64,000 nt of DNA, from NCBI GenBank assembly GCA_002946415.1, contig NJPS01000046.1, positions 310,001 to 374,000 on the forward strand, written 5' to 3'. Positions within the stretch are counted from its first letter, which is position 1. Every line of letters begins with the position of its first letter. Both the position numbers and the translations under genes were made by a program. Under the pieces are notes generated by a model. That model did not search any database, was not told the origin of the DNA, and was given only the letters and a program-made list of their open reading frames with translations. Below, one piece after another: positions 10,598-23,434 of the stretch. This DNA comes from Rutstroemia sp. NJR-2017a BVV2. Its lineage: Eukaryota > Ascomycota > Leotiomycetes > Helotiales > Rutstroemiaceae.

Positions 10598-13500
10598 AGT
10601 TTAAGGGGGGCATGGGGTGGGAGCAACTGAGGATAATATATGCAGCGGCATGATTTTCAAGCATTAAGCGAAGCAGGAAATAAAGCAGATCATGGTAAAG
10701 CGAAGCTCGAATGCGGGACATGGGTATGAGCTACGATTGGAGGAGTTCTTGCATGTTGGTGTAAGGAGCGGGCGCTCAGCGGACGGTGTTGGAGAGGGGA
10801 AATGCGGGGGGACTATCTATGAGACTTAGGTATGGAATGAATGGAATGATAACTTAGTGCTGTGCTGTGGGACGATGGTCTGATCTTCCTGCCGAGCGGT
10901 GAACGGTGTGTCCTTTGGAAGTTCTCCAGAAAGGAGCGATCTCTTCACATCTCATTCTGAGCTTCTAGTATACTGGCTCTTCCGTACATCCAACCTCAGA
11001 GGTTCCTTCGCAATTTCTGGCAGCTGTGTTTTTCTACGTTGATTCTGTCCGTATCGGTGACTCTCTTGTCTGCTCGGGTTATACATCACTTCGCTCTCTT
11101 CCTCTAGTCCTAGTTTAATCTTCATGCTTCTGATTCCGGTCAGACACAACCTGACTAGCCCTGTCTCTCTGGATTGTCAAAAGGATGGACTTGCTTCATT
11201 TTACCTCGACTCATCCCATGTATCAAAGACTACACATATCTCAGAGCTTCCGTTAAAATTACTTGCACATTACCGCTGGATGAACGTTTAAACCTCACGG
11301 CGTGTCTTTTTGCTCGTTCGGTCATTCATTCATTCATTCATCTACTCCCTTTCAAGCGTCTTCCTTCCCCTACTCCCATCAAACAACAACCACTCATTCC
11401 ACTCCATCTTCACCTCCTCTCCTACCCCCACTACTCCGCCGTATCCAAACCTGATTCCACCGCACGAGCTCTCTTCTTCTTCTTTTTTCTCTACTTAATA
11501 ACAGGTCCCAAGCCCCGGCATCTACGAAAGATCGCCATAGCTACTTCATCCTAGAACGAGGACTCACCTCACGATAGCTGGCGCGTGCGAGATCTCCCCC
11601 TCACCTCTTTCTAGAGATTGCTTGATTGTACTAGGGGGGATGAGTCGAGCTTGGCGTCCGCGGGTATATGCGTATGAGAGATAAGGTCGGGGGAATGTGA
11701 AAACGGAAGGTGGTGGAGTTTTGGCTTGGTGTGTCTCTTTAACTTAAAACGGATGGAGACGCCATGATCGTCCAGGAACGGTAGTGTCTATGGAAGTGCT
11801 CGATCAGATATAGTAATGTCAGATGGGAGGAGGTTCTCTGGGGCTGCGATGGGAAGGTGGTAAGTAAGTAGGTGTTCTCTGTCTGGCTTTGTATGATAGA
11901 GGAGATTAGGTTCTGGTGCGGGGTGGGGTCGTTGCTCATGTATTGTTATTCTCATCTCCAAACGGGATGATAGAATGTCTATCTGCATAGTATAGTATAT
12001 ACCCGGATCTGGAGCTGCTTTCTGCGATGAAATTTATGTGTATTTCTGTTGAAAAAGGCCATGTAATAATGGGTTCATTGGATTCTAATCATTCGTTGGA
12101 CCGGATGAATACAAGTTCACTAGGTCATAGACAGATAGGATGAGATGTTTCTCGCGTCTAGGTTAAGGCTGGTGTTGGGAGCTGGATTGCTTGTTTGTTT
12201 GTTTGTTTTTGAATACGGTAGGTGCATGTTGGGGATATGGCATTATGGGGATCGGTAGATTCAGTGCACTTGCTTTTGTATCCATTAATGGCCTGCCCTC
12301 GACCGAGAACATCGAATCTGTGTATCGGTCTAAGCGTGGTATGAAGAAACTCAAGATCTCTTAAGGTTGTGGGATGATGTGCAAGTGGATTAAGCACAGA
12401 GTCATAAGGCTTAGATGAAGTGGTCTTTGGGGCTTAGAATTATGGTTTATCGCCGGAATTACAGGTGAGACAATGGAGTCGACGAGATCTGTTTGAGAAA
12501 TCTCTCAACCCGTAGCATGCGAGTGGTAGCTCGTGAGAAAGCCATGGGATACACCGACAGCCGTCGAATGATAAAGTCCAGCGCAATAATCATGAGATGG
12601 GGCGAAAGAAGAGACGTGGCTGCGATGCACTGATGCTGAAGCCGAACAAAATATGGATGTCAATTCTAGGTTCTACCGCGCTTTGTGCGGACTTACCGCT
12701 ACTTCTCAACATTCCACAAGGAACGAGCTTAGAGTTCACAAAGATTTGAGGTAATCCAGAAGTGCACCACTGTAAGTGGCGTTGCCAAGAATTTCCTCTC
12801 CACCCCAAACTTCTTCAACTGAACATGTGAACTCGACAGACCAGAGTGACTCATTAGCTCATCTGCTGCATTGACTCACTAATGACCATTGATATCAATC
12901 TGCGTGCAGATCCAAACAATTGCCTCATGCACCCCAAACAAGCCTGGACAGCAACTTTCATAAAGTTGGTGAATTGCGCAATCCTAGGGCTCCGCCTCGT
13001 ATGGGGAATTGGAAAAAAAAAAGTATGGTGACGGTCTTGGGTCCGTCCATGAAAAGGGTGTATCCATGGAGAAAGTAGAGAAGTTTTAACTTTCGGGATA
13101 ACCTCTTCCATTTGATCACTCGCTGAGCTAAAAACTTTCATGCTCGCGAAGAAAAAGTATAACTAGACGTAAAGCTTCAACCAAGAGAGTATCTTCACGT
13201 CTGCTGTGGTGTTCAGATGCAAAGATCGGTCGCAGCGTCCTACCTTGTAACGATCGCTGGTTCCAACTGAAAGCGAGAGCGCATAACGCGCAACCCAACC
13301 CTATGGTGTTTTCACTGCCTGGTGTGTTACCACATGGGTATGCTGGATATCTTTAAGTCCACCTCATCAGTGCCTCCAGCTGTGCTGGCTCAAAGGGCAA
13401 GACGTAACGTCTGCTAATCCTAAGCCCCGTCGGCGATCAAAGGCAGGATGAACTCATACGGACTGAGCTTTTGATAGACAACTAGGATATGCATGAAATG

Positions 13501-14135
13501 GGTGGTTAGCAAATTCATGTAGAATCTTGCATTTGTTCGTTGGACTCCGTTATGACGGGGAAGTTGTTCCTGTGCAAAACATCATGAGATAATCGATGCG
13601 CAGTAGCGCGTACAGAAGTACTTGATGCCAATGAATGATTGGCTGTCACCGGTGAGTTGCTTGGTGCTGAAAAGTATCGCATTACGCAGCTCAATATACT
13701 GAAGGAGGCGGAGTCGTATGGAGTGTTACCGCCGCTGCTTCAATGAAGTAGAATTGACTTCCTCACATACAATGCTGGTTGACTGTCAATGATAGACGGA
13801 AATAGTTGCCGCTGCGTACGAAAGCACCTGCAGAGTCACATCGTATCATGGACCCATCGAGAAAGTGGCACTCAAGAGTCAAAACAAAGCAGCGAAATGA
13901 GAGGAAGAATTCTGAAACATCCTGGACGGCTATCTGCGTACTTTCGTAAATATGGCGATAGAAGCGGAAAAGGAATCTGAGTGGAATCAAGGATGCGTGC
14001 GAAATCATCAAGAGCCAGGGGGGGAATTAAAATTGTTCTTGGGGTGTTCTCGAAGGTAAAATGTCCGAAAAGAGGATTTCGCATGATGGTTGGTGCGTGC
14101 AACATGTTTCGGCTTCTATTTCGAGCCTTGTGCCT

Positions 14136-14162
14136 TGGACCGTGGACCGTGGACCGTGGACC
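14136..14162. repeat. Short tandem repeat, GTGGACC unit
   Basis: Three to four head-to-tail copies of the 7-bp unit GTGGACC. No coding context. Confidence 0.9.
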
Positions 14163-14217
14163 TTCTCGCATCGCCTCAAGCACAGGATTCCCAGATATTA
14201 ACACATGGGTGTGAGAC

Positions 14218-14258
14218 TGGTACTGGTACTGGTGCTGGTGCTGGTGCTGGTGCTGGTA
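14218..14258. repeat. Hexamer microsatellite TGGTAC/TGGTGC
   Basis: About seven copies of the hexamer TGGTRC. The outer copies carry A and the inner ones G at the variable base. Confidence 0.9.
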
Positions 14259-14796
14259 CCTAACCACCGTGTAGGGCTGCGTTTGTTTGACGATAATTGC
14301 GGCCGTCGTCGAGGCCTGACTGCGCGCAGTTACTACAACAACCATGACGTCGCATTCAGGAGCCGACTTTAGAGCAGATCGGGTAATGCTTACGAACGTG
14401 CATATACCGAAATACCCGTAGAGAAGGCAGGAGGAAGCAGTCCCTTCGTAAGTATGAGTGTTTGTACGAGTGGTCCGATGATGTTCTTGTTCAGAACACA
14501 TTGCATAGAAAGCCGAACTTTTGGTGATCAAACACAACGGTCTGACATAGTTCCTCGAGCAGTGGCACGTGTATCTCAGGGAATTTCCTGGCAACTTTCA
14601 CCAGGGCAAGTGACCGCCAGGTGGAGATTGAGCAACTTCCCGCGAAAGACGTTCAAGCGGTCTGAAGCGGTGGAGACGGAGATGACCTTCGGTCGGCCAG
14701 CCTTGTGAAGAAGGGCACCGTGAAGCGTGCTTTACATGTTTCAACTGCCGATCCAAACACAACACGTGCAACGAGCTGGCGGAACCCCTGACTCTA

Positions 14797-14836
14797 TATT
14801 GTATTGTATTGTATTGTATTGTATTGTATTGTATTG
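14797..14836. repeat. (TATTG)8 pentanucleotide microsatellite
   Basis: Eight perfect TATTG copies followed by diverged CATTG and TCTTG copies. Likely length-polymorphic between strains. Confidence 0.95.
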
Positions 14837-14909
14837 CATTGTCTTGTATACAAGCGTACCTGGTGGAAGGTTTCTATTAATCGATGATGTCGTCTTTGCT
14901 TGACCGCAG

Positions 14910-14940
14910 TATGAGATATGAGATATGAGATATGAGATAT
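14910..14940. repeat. TATGAGA heptamer repeat
   Basis: Just over four perfect copies of the 7-bp unit TATGAGA, about 75 bp after the TATTG array. Confidence 0.93.
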
Positions 14941-17170
14941 TGGTACGAAGCAGGTCCATGTAACCTGCACAAACCTCTGAGCTGTTCCCATCCCATTACT
15001 CGCGACCCTCCGAGATATCCTTGTCTGGAGTAGTAGCGGATGTAACGAACAAGAATAGGAATGTGCGGCGACGATCCCGGTGCTGGTTGATGACATCTGG
15101 CTTGGGCGAGTTAGTGAGGCGTGCTATCGGAGCCTGGCCCCAATATCGAATATCTTGACTCATGTGAATTTGTTTTCAAACCTTTTCATGCAGTTTGAGT
15201 CTTCGATAGCATTACTGTGGCTTGAGCTGAATGTTACATCAAAGGGATCTCGGGGTCTGTGGAGCGCTCTGAGCAGCAGAGGGGACGTGCCAGCAGGTAA
15301 ATAGGTAAACAGGTAAATAGCTACCCAAACATTGATTGATTGACCTGCTCTCTCTCAAAGGAGCTTTCCTTTCCAAACATTGGTGGACCCTATATCGATA
15401 AATACTTATACGGGTGCGGTGTGACCCCTTCCGGAAGTGAGAAGCGAAAAAGAGGCCGGGGAATAATGAATGTTTCGTATGAAGTAGAACATTTGATACA
15501 ACTGTACAGAAGTAGATAGGATACACAGATACACCTCAGCAGCAGTGGACTTTGTGACTGCATACGGAGTAGAGAGAGGATGGGATACTACGCTACCAAT
15601 GTCCCAGGGACTACGCAGTCTGTGAAGTACCCTACCACCTCAAGCCTTCCTTTCCGATAGCTCGATTGATTTGATATTGGGGCCTGTGTAGATCCTCTGC
15701 AGCTAGGATAATATTTTGCAGGTTCGAGAGATGGCCATGTGGTTTCCAAGCTCCAAGATACTTAGTGTTGCAGTGAGCGTACCTCGGTCCTCCTCCGTCC
15801 CTAGACAAGGTTACTTCGTATTTGCTGGCCGTGATAGTACGGCCCAGAATAGTCAACACAAGCAGCCAACCACGGCGATTAGACGCAGAGAATGATTGCC
15901 TGGCGACAGGGGAAAGCGAAGATTTGAGCCACAATTTGAGTAACTTGGGTCGAAGCTCGGGCTAGAGAGAGTAGAGTTAAAGGACGGAGGCAGCAACTCC
16001 CTGATGAGGTGACGACCACAGACAAGAATCTGACGACCGACTGGGTTCATGGTTATAACATTTCCACCCTGCGCCCTTGCGCCTTTCCTCCAAAATGGCG
16101 AAAACACGTCTTAAAGCAAGTGAAACCGGGCGATGCAATTGGGCGATCGGAGTAGTTTCAGGGAACATGGCTCTGTCTCGTCATTCCAGAGCCTAATTAA
16201 CTCTCACTAAAAGCTGGCCCAAGTGGGTGCCTCGAGAAGTCCTGACTTCCTCACTGGCCGAATCGCTCTGCTCTTCTCCACGGCATACGGCACGGCGACA
16301 TGCGAAAGTACTGTACGAAGTACTCCGTACGAGTACTGTACCAAAGTACTTCGACTTGCTTGGCACAAGCGTTCCAGTTTAGGCGTTTCCTAGTCCTGGA
16401 ATATTCCAAGCTTCCATTCTTCCATTCACGGTCCCCTTCTATCTACGAAGTACAGACTCCAGACTAGTTACCAGTACCAACCCATGCGATGTCGTACACT
16501 TGCAGGAGACCTGGCTACCAAGATTAATGCATGTCCCTACCGCCGTATACCGACTCTGCCGCCCCGTCTCCCATCTCCCATCGCCCATCGCCCATATCAG
16601 GTTCCCCAGGCTTGTCATTATGCTCGACATACTTCGTATCGACTCGAAAAAATCGATCGGCACGACCTGCTGAAATCGATTCTTTATGACAAGACCCATC
16701 CATCCATTTAGCCTTATTCTTCTGCGTCTCCTGCCTGCATCGGATATGTCGGGAAATACACCCATTCGCTTTTTTTCTTTCTTTTCAGCCCCCTCGATGC
16801 TGCTCGACACTGCCATTCCTTCCGAGCTTACCAGCAGAATATTCCCGAAATGATTCCATGCTGAACCATGGAGCTGGAAACGTACAGATCTGCTGCCCAC
16901 CCAGCCATTTGGACGCCTATGTGTATAGTTGTTTCGGTCATTTCCTTCATTTCCTTCATTTCCTTCATAGTGCACTACCAGGTGTGGTCGGTGAACACCA
17001 ACATCGCTGTCTTGGGACCCAATCAGTGGCCTTACTCGCACGGCTGTCAAAGCCGGATGTACACAGCTGCCAGCTTTTCTTCCTTCCTACCTTCCTTTTA
17101 CCAAAAAACACCTGGAATAGCCCAGAATTATGTGATGCACCTTTCTTAAAATACTTGGATTACTTTTTCT

Positions 17171-18805
17171 AGGCGTCATTCAATCTTTCTCACGTATCAT
17201 TTCGTTGTCTTGAGTCTAGTATCCGCCTCAGGACCCTGGACGCCTTATCAAATTGAATTTCCAATATTCCCTTACCCACTCGTCTCAACCCACCGCATCT
17301 GATGCTTGGATGCTTGGATGCTTGGGGGCCCTTTCCCTTTCCCTTTCCCACCCCTACCCACCCCCATTGGCATCTCTCGTCATTCTCCATCTTAGATCTC
17401 TCTTTGACCCTTGAGCCACATATCATATCTCGCAGCCCATGCATCCCATCCCATGCATCGCCTCGTCGCCTCATCCGGCGATCTCACGGTTTAGCGTTGC
17501 GCCTGATCGACTGAAACCCCCGGTATCTCAAGCCCGAACTTTCCAAACGCAGCCGCTCACCTGAGTGATGTCCACCCTTCTCTTGTCCCAGATGCCAGAT
17601 CAGTGACCTAACCATTGCTTGAAGAAAGAAGAAAGAAGGAAAGCGTATTATTGAGCAGTCATGCTCCAATGGAGCCACATGAATAGATGAATCAACGCTG
17701 CTTAATTCACCATCTTCCTCCGATTGGCCAGAAGCTGGCACTGCATTGCTTCAACTTACACATTATACATATTTAGCAGCGAAGTCCCTACCGGAAAATA
17801 CTTTCTCTCCCCACACTTTACGCATCATCACCACTTTCACCACCCGTCTCTGCGTTTGTCACCCGCCCACTTTGTGTGTCTGCCTCAAACTGTTATTACG
17901 AAAGATACATTGGACCGTGACGATTGGGCTCCACCACTTGCAACGACTGCAAGCTCTAGAGCTCTAGAATCCGGACTGATAACTTTTGAGTCAGATCTAC
18001 CAACGATTCCCAGGCGATCATTGGCCCGAACCCTCGATTATAGTTCTGCCTCGTTTTGCTTCCTCGCAACCAATCAGATACGGAACAGATCCTTTTAAAA
18101 AACGAGTTGAGCCAGCACTGAGCGCAGCGAACAGACTGGGTAGATTGACCAGCTGGACCAGCAACAAGAGATCTGCATATTGCATTGCATCAGTACTTCG
18201 TACGGTAGTTAGATTATTCTGCCCACCCACTCACCACTCACGCCCTCGCCCACTCGCCCACTCGCCCACTCACGCACCTGCACCTGCACCTCAGCAATTT
18301 TCCGTGCGTACCTGACAGTAGTCTGCTAAAGTAGGCTGCGTCTTAGAAGTGGCTAGTGCTCAGGCAATATCTCGGAGCATTCCAGACTGCTTGATTGGTT
18401 ATCTCCACTTCTCAATCCCTCCACTTCTCTCCAAATTTTATCGACACCGAGTTCCCATTATCCTCACGTTAAGCTCTTTTGAGTTTCTCGAATTTCAAAC
18501 AAAAAACAAAAGGTCAGTACGGAACCATCAGTGAGCAGCAAAGCCATGTCCACCCGTCAATTCTCGTCCACCATCCACCATCCACCATCCACCTCGTCCC
18601 GCTCTCCACTCCATTTCCCATCCCAATCCCATTTCTATTTCCATTTCCCGTTCACATTTCCATTCCATCATTGCCCACCCGAAAGAGAGTCAGACATACC
18701 ATCTAGACAAGCAAGAACCCTCTTATCTGGTTACAGTAAAGCTTACTTGCATTTATCTCCCCTTCTAGTGCGGTGGCTTGGTCCAGCACAGAGAAACTTG
18801 GTACA

Positions 18806-18842
<37 letters not shown>

Positions 18843-20558
18843 TTCATCCGGCACCGAAATTTTGAACGGCTTTCTACTATGCACTAAGAAGTCCCCAATC
18901 GCTATCGTCTCTCGTTATAGTCTTGGCGAATATCTTCCTTAGAAGCAAAGCGTGTTTCGAGTGTTTGGAGTGTTTGACTCGAGAGTCATCAAAATCAGTC
19001 AGTCAAGTCGTTCATTAAGTCGAGTCAATCACGAACTTTCCCGCTTTTGCATTTACACTTGCACTTGCGCTTGTCCTTGCCGTTTCCATTAATGGTAGAT
19101 TCGGCACGAAGTCCCTTAGACTATTACGAACTTAACAACTTTGACTATCCTGACCATCTTCGTGCAAACAGCCACGCTCCGTTTGAATAAAAATTCAGTC
19201 AACCTGTCCTGCCATCTAGACTCACCATCTGACGAGGAAGCCAACGAACTCCGTTCCAATTGTGGCTCCAGTTGCGGTTCCATCTTCATCTTCATCTTCA
19301 TCTGAATCACGGGCTTCATCGCATCTTCCGGTTCGGGACACTTTCACTCCCTCGGCCAAATTTATCTCAGCATTGTGGCAACAGTCTCACCATCATTAAA
19401 ACTCTATTCCGACCTCAGTTCATACGAAACTTCGAAGCAACCAGAAAAACTCGTTCAGGTGTATGACCCAGATTGCGCGGACTAACCTATCAATTTATTC
19501 ATGCAAATTTGACATCATTAATCGTCTTGGTTAGTAGACGAGTTCTGTCCACTCACAAGTTCGACCACCATATTTCATCTTGCCAATATCCTGGGACGAT
19601 AGACCTAAGCTCATCGGCTGTACTTCCATTTTGAAATTGGCTTCTATCATATTTTCAGATTTGCCAATCATCTCTAAAGAGCTGGCTACTTCCATACATT
19701 AGGGAGATCTGAGAGAAACAATTTTCTGCTTCTAGTTCCAAAAAAGATTCTAGAAACTCGGAAGATTGAACTGGTGGTGGCAGCGAAGAAAGCTCAAACC
19801 ATCCATGAACCCGGTTGCCATACAACGTCAGAATAGAGTCCGAAGCCCCCCCTCCATAGTTACACCACGCAAATTGCACCGAAACGAAGGGAAACGGTCA
19901 GCGTTGCCAGACTCCGGCACGTATCTTGATACCCTGGCGAGCATATTGCCCTCCAAACCAGATCTCGCAGGGGACTTGCTTGTATCAACGTCAAGGATAG
20001 TCCTAGAACGAGTGACGAGGCGTTGACGGTACAAGGAGAATCAATCCAACACATCTCATTTGCGCGAGTTTTCTGCTCTTCATCACGAAACAACACCACC
20101 GATCAATCCCATTATCTGGCATCAAGGATAACTTTCATCCTATCGTTGATTTTAACGTCACGTCGAGGAGCCATCCTCTTGCTTATATCCCCGACCCACG
20201 CCCTTCGTTATATCGACACAACGACGATTAAGATCTTACGGTCCGCGCAAAATTCAGAAAAGCAAATTTTCTTGGCCAGACCTCCCATCTTCAAGACACG
20301 TCTAGTAACCACAACTCTCCTGTTCTTATACTTATTGAACGTGATAGACGGGGCTACAAAAGAAACGTTCTCCACCTGCGGTACTGGGAGAAGGAAGTGA
20401 ACGCATCGACAAGGCTGCGAGGAGCCCATTGAAGTGTCCGCTAGAATTTAATTAGCAAGCTGGCCCTCTTGCACTCAAAACCGGTGTCTTTGCTGGCGGC
20501 GCAACGAGTGGAGACATCGTTGGACAGTCATTCACACAACTTGGAATTGAAGCGGGGA
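17171..20558. promoter_or_regulatory. Long pyrimidine-rich upstream region of the 20.56-kb gene
   Basis: This 3.4-kb stretch upstream of the Q/P-rich protein has no gene of its own that I can support. On the plus strand it is repeatedly C/T-rich: (CCCTTT)n with CCCACCCC near 17330-17370, CACCACCCG near 17840, CCACTCG repeats near 18236-18270, and CCATCCA and CCATTTC runs at 18565-18670. In filamentous fungi such CT tracts commonly lie just upstream of transcription starts, so I infer one or more promoters and a long leader for the downstream gene. Transcription start and leader introns cannot be fixed from this sequence. Confidence 0.35.
18806..18840. repeat. (ACT)n trinucleotide microsatellite
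   Basis: About 11.5 uninterrupted ACT copies inside the upstream region of the 20.56-kb gene. Confidence 0.95.
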
Positions 20559-21815
20559 ATGGACGACAACAATAACCATCGTCGGAGACGGCAGAATGAA
20601 CCGCCATATCCTCCCCAGGACCCAAGATTCACGGCAGAGCAAGCTCAAAGACGTGGATATTCTGGTCCTTCCTCTGATAGATATCGGTCTGCAGCAATAG
20701 CCTCGCCATCAACAAGTCGAGGCGGCGTGGGCGAGGTGCCAGCATATCCAGCGTACTATCAGGAACCGACATCGTCATTTCCTTCTGGGTTACCACCAAA
20801 TCCTTTACAATACCAGTCGACTTATCCACAGGAACAGAGGCACCAACAAGGATACGCCAATTATAATGCCGACTTGATGTACAATGTCGCACAGCAAGGT
20901 CCACAAAATAACGTCTATGAGAGTCAACAATTTCAGGCGCGGCAACCTGCAGCAATGCAGATGTTGTCGGAATTGCCTGCACCATACTTTCCGAACGAAG
21001 CAACCAGCACGCCTGCGCCCCCTGTTCTTCAGCACCATGCATCTTCCAGCTCATCTACAGTTTATCAACAACATCAACAAAGCCCAGGAGACCGCGCTTC
21101 ATTACTCCAGCACGCCTATCCCCCAAATATCGGAATTGGCGGAATGCCTCAAGCAGCACCAGATCTTCTTGAGCCTGGAAGTTTGCAGGCACAAGGGAGA
21201 GGGATGGAAGAGGCGTATTCGACCTATCAAGCGGCCCTTAAGCAAATTTTCAAGAACATCATAGATGGCCGATTGGCGGAGGCGAGTCAGTCTTTACTTG
21301 AAGTATCCGAGTGGTTGCTTGGCCACGTACAAGATTTAGGTAAGATATTTCATTTCTTCTGTTAGATCTTACCCACTAATAGTTTCTGATGAAAGGCCTT
21401 ACTGTAGACGAAGTTACCCTCCACGCCGATAGAGTCCGACTATGGAATGAGTTTAATGCCGCGTGGAAAGGCATTTTTACCGCGCAGAAGGACATGTTGG
21501 AGTCGGGGCAGCGCATACAACCACCACAAACACTTATGACGCAAGAGTTTATCACCAAGATGGGAAACAACCTGACGCGGCTATGCGATGTAGTGGAGAA
21601 GTACGGTCTAGTGGATTATCAATATGGAGTTGCTGAAGAAGAAATTATGGATAGTAAGTCCGCCAAGAGTACATCCCTGTATCGCGTGTCTGCAGCTCCA
21701 GCTAACCAATGAATTCGCAGTTCTCCTGAGCTGTCTCCAAACTCAAGAATCCATAGAAGGGACCGACGGCGAATCATCGAGCGCACGCCCCGCAGCTGGC
21801 CGAGCACTGCCCTAA
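20559..21815 (+). CDS. Q/P-rich protein of unknown function with conserved helical C-terminal domain
   Basis: I do not recognise a named family. Three exons (20559..21339, 21396..21653, 21721..21815; introns GTAAGA...GAAAG and GTAAGT...CGCAG) give 377 aa. Residues 1-230 are disordered: a basic patch (NNNHRRRRQ), then Gln-, Pro-, Tyr- and Ser-rich sequence. Residues ~235-360 look like a compact helical domain (AYSTYQAALKQIFKNIIDGR, then LWNEFNAAWKGIFTAQKDML and NLTRLCDVVEKYGLVDYQYG) running across both introns with exact phase. The composition resembles fungal transcription co-regulators, and the unusually long upstream region suits a regulatory gene; both points are inference. The ATG chosen is the first in frame; the open frame extends upstream without another ATG, so a further 5' exon is possible. 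Confidence 0.8.
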
Positions 21816-22944
21816 ATCGTTTGCACGTTGTTATTTCTTCTTTTTGAAAAGTGTTCCCTCATATACCACCACCATGTAAAGCATATCTGTATTGCTGCGA
21901 ATTGTTTTAGCGATTTCCTTTCTTCGATGTTTTTTCATAGTCGTTTCGAATCCCTGTTCAGGAACTTTTCCCTCTTCAATACCCGGGACTGGGGGTTTGG
22001 GGGGATCTTTGGCTACTACTACTACATGAGTACTGGTTTGGGCGGGGATCTGATCGATTTTTAACCTGTATTGACATTGATACATTATTTGGGGTGTTGG
22101 CGGATATTTGCATGAATTGCCTGCTACGAGATGGGAATTGTGGGCATTTAACGATGCTATGTTTGTATGTTTGTATGAAAAAAAGGGAAAGGAAAGGGTT
22201 GGAGGTTTGGGTGGCTTTCTTTCAATGACCTGCTGCAATCGTTCGCGCAGCATTTTTCTTTTTTTTGCTTCTTTCACAAAGTCCATTTCTGGCTGTTTTT
22301 TTTCTTATTCTTGCTGTAATTGTACATGGCGGCTATCTGTATGAGTGGGCTTTCAGGTTCATTTTGTGGTGTGTGTATGAATGAGTGAATGAGTATGACT
22401 GAATAATGAGATGTGGCTGTGGGAGGGAGGGATCTTTGAGGAAGCAGGGCGGACGTACTGGCTCGTGGTGGTGAGCAGGCAGTGGAGACGCAGGGGCTAG
22501 GGGATGCGAGTGCGAGGCTGCGGATAGACTGATTCGACAAGAAGTACATATTTGCTATCACCACTACACTGTATATACCAATAGATTCAATGACACGGAT
22601 GTGTTGTTCACATATACATACAATACATACAATGAATGGCATCTTCTTCAGCTCAGCCTCGCTTTACAGAATTGCAGATCAACATCACATCAGTTTCTGA
22701 CCCCTCGCAGCATCCATTTGTTTACAGACAGCTGCCAGTCTTGATGTACTGTATTGTATTCTTGATGATCTTGCCTCCTTGATGCTCACAGCAAGGAAAT
22801 CTAGTCTTGTCTGGTCTTATCGTATTGATATCAAATACCAAATATCAATATGAGGCTGCTTATCTTACTCGCTGATCGTCCCTATCTGCACACTGCTTCT
22901 TGTACTGCATGCATGGCGTTACCCGCGCCCGCAGCCGTCCCGCC

Positions 22945-22974
22945 GCATCGCATCGCATCGCATCGCATCGCATC
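22945..22974. repeat. (GCATC)6 pentanucleotide microsatellite
   Basis: Six copies of GCATC, the last ending CATCA. Confidence 0.95.
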
Positions 22975-23156
22975 ACGAGCGCAGGACAGGGCTGGGACGC
23001 ATTCGCTAAGGTATTGGTAAGCAGAGAAAATAAAATAAAACAAGGTGGCGGGATCTACAGATCAGATGCATGCAGATATAGGTGAGGTTGTGGTTATGGT
23101 TGTGGTTACAGTCTCGCGATGCGATGGGTGTGTGTAGGTTGTTTATTGTGGTATTG

Positions 23157-23189
23157 TATATGTATGTATGTACGTATGTATGTATGTAA
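23157..23189. repeat. (TATG)n tetranucleotide microsatellite
   Basis: About eight TATG/TGTA copies with one internal TACG interruption, followed by a GGAAGGAAGG run. Confidence 0.93.
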
Positions 23190-23407
23190 GGCGGAAGGAA
23201 GGAAGGAAGACAAGGGCATGCAAGCACTAGACCATGGAAATAAGGCGCGGGCACGACGAGCTGGCGGGCGGGTAGGCGGGAAGGATTGGGATGGATGGGA
23301 TGAGGGTTATTGAATCGAATCGGGGTAGGATGATGAGGTGATGGGATGAGGTGAGGTGAGGTTGAGGTTGTATGGAACATGACATGGGTATGTTTTTTAT
23401 GTACCAG

Positions 23408-23434
23408 GGAGGGGGGGAGAGAAGGGGGGGGGGA
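23408..23434. repeat. Poly-G / GA-rich tract
   Basis: G-runs of 7 to 10 within 27 bp, broken by single or paired A. Could form a G-quadruplex on the plus strand and is a likely sequencing-error spot. Confidence 0.85.

Larger units (their letters stand above)
10598..17170. other. Gene desert with scattered microsatellites
   Basis: I find no protein with family features over about 6.6 kb on either strand. Open frames here are short and lack ordinary amino-acid composition. The region holds several short tandem repeats (listed separately) and a pyrimidine-rich plus-strand block at about 11320-11500 (a CATT tetramer run, then CT-rich). It also has repeated copies of the palindrome-like TACTTCGTA/TACGAAGTA from 15.8 kb on. 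Long non-coding transcripts or extended regulatory DNA are possible but not shown by sequence alone. Confidence 0.6.
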
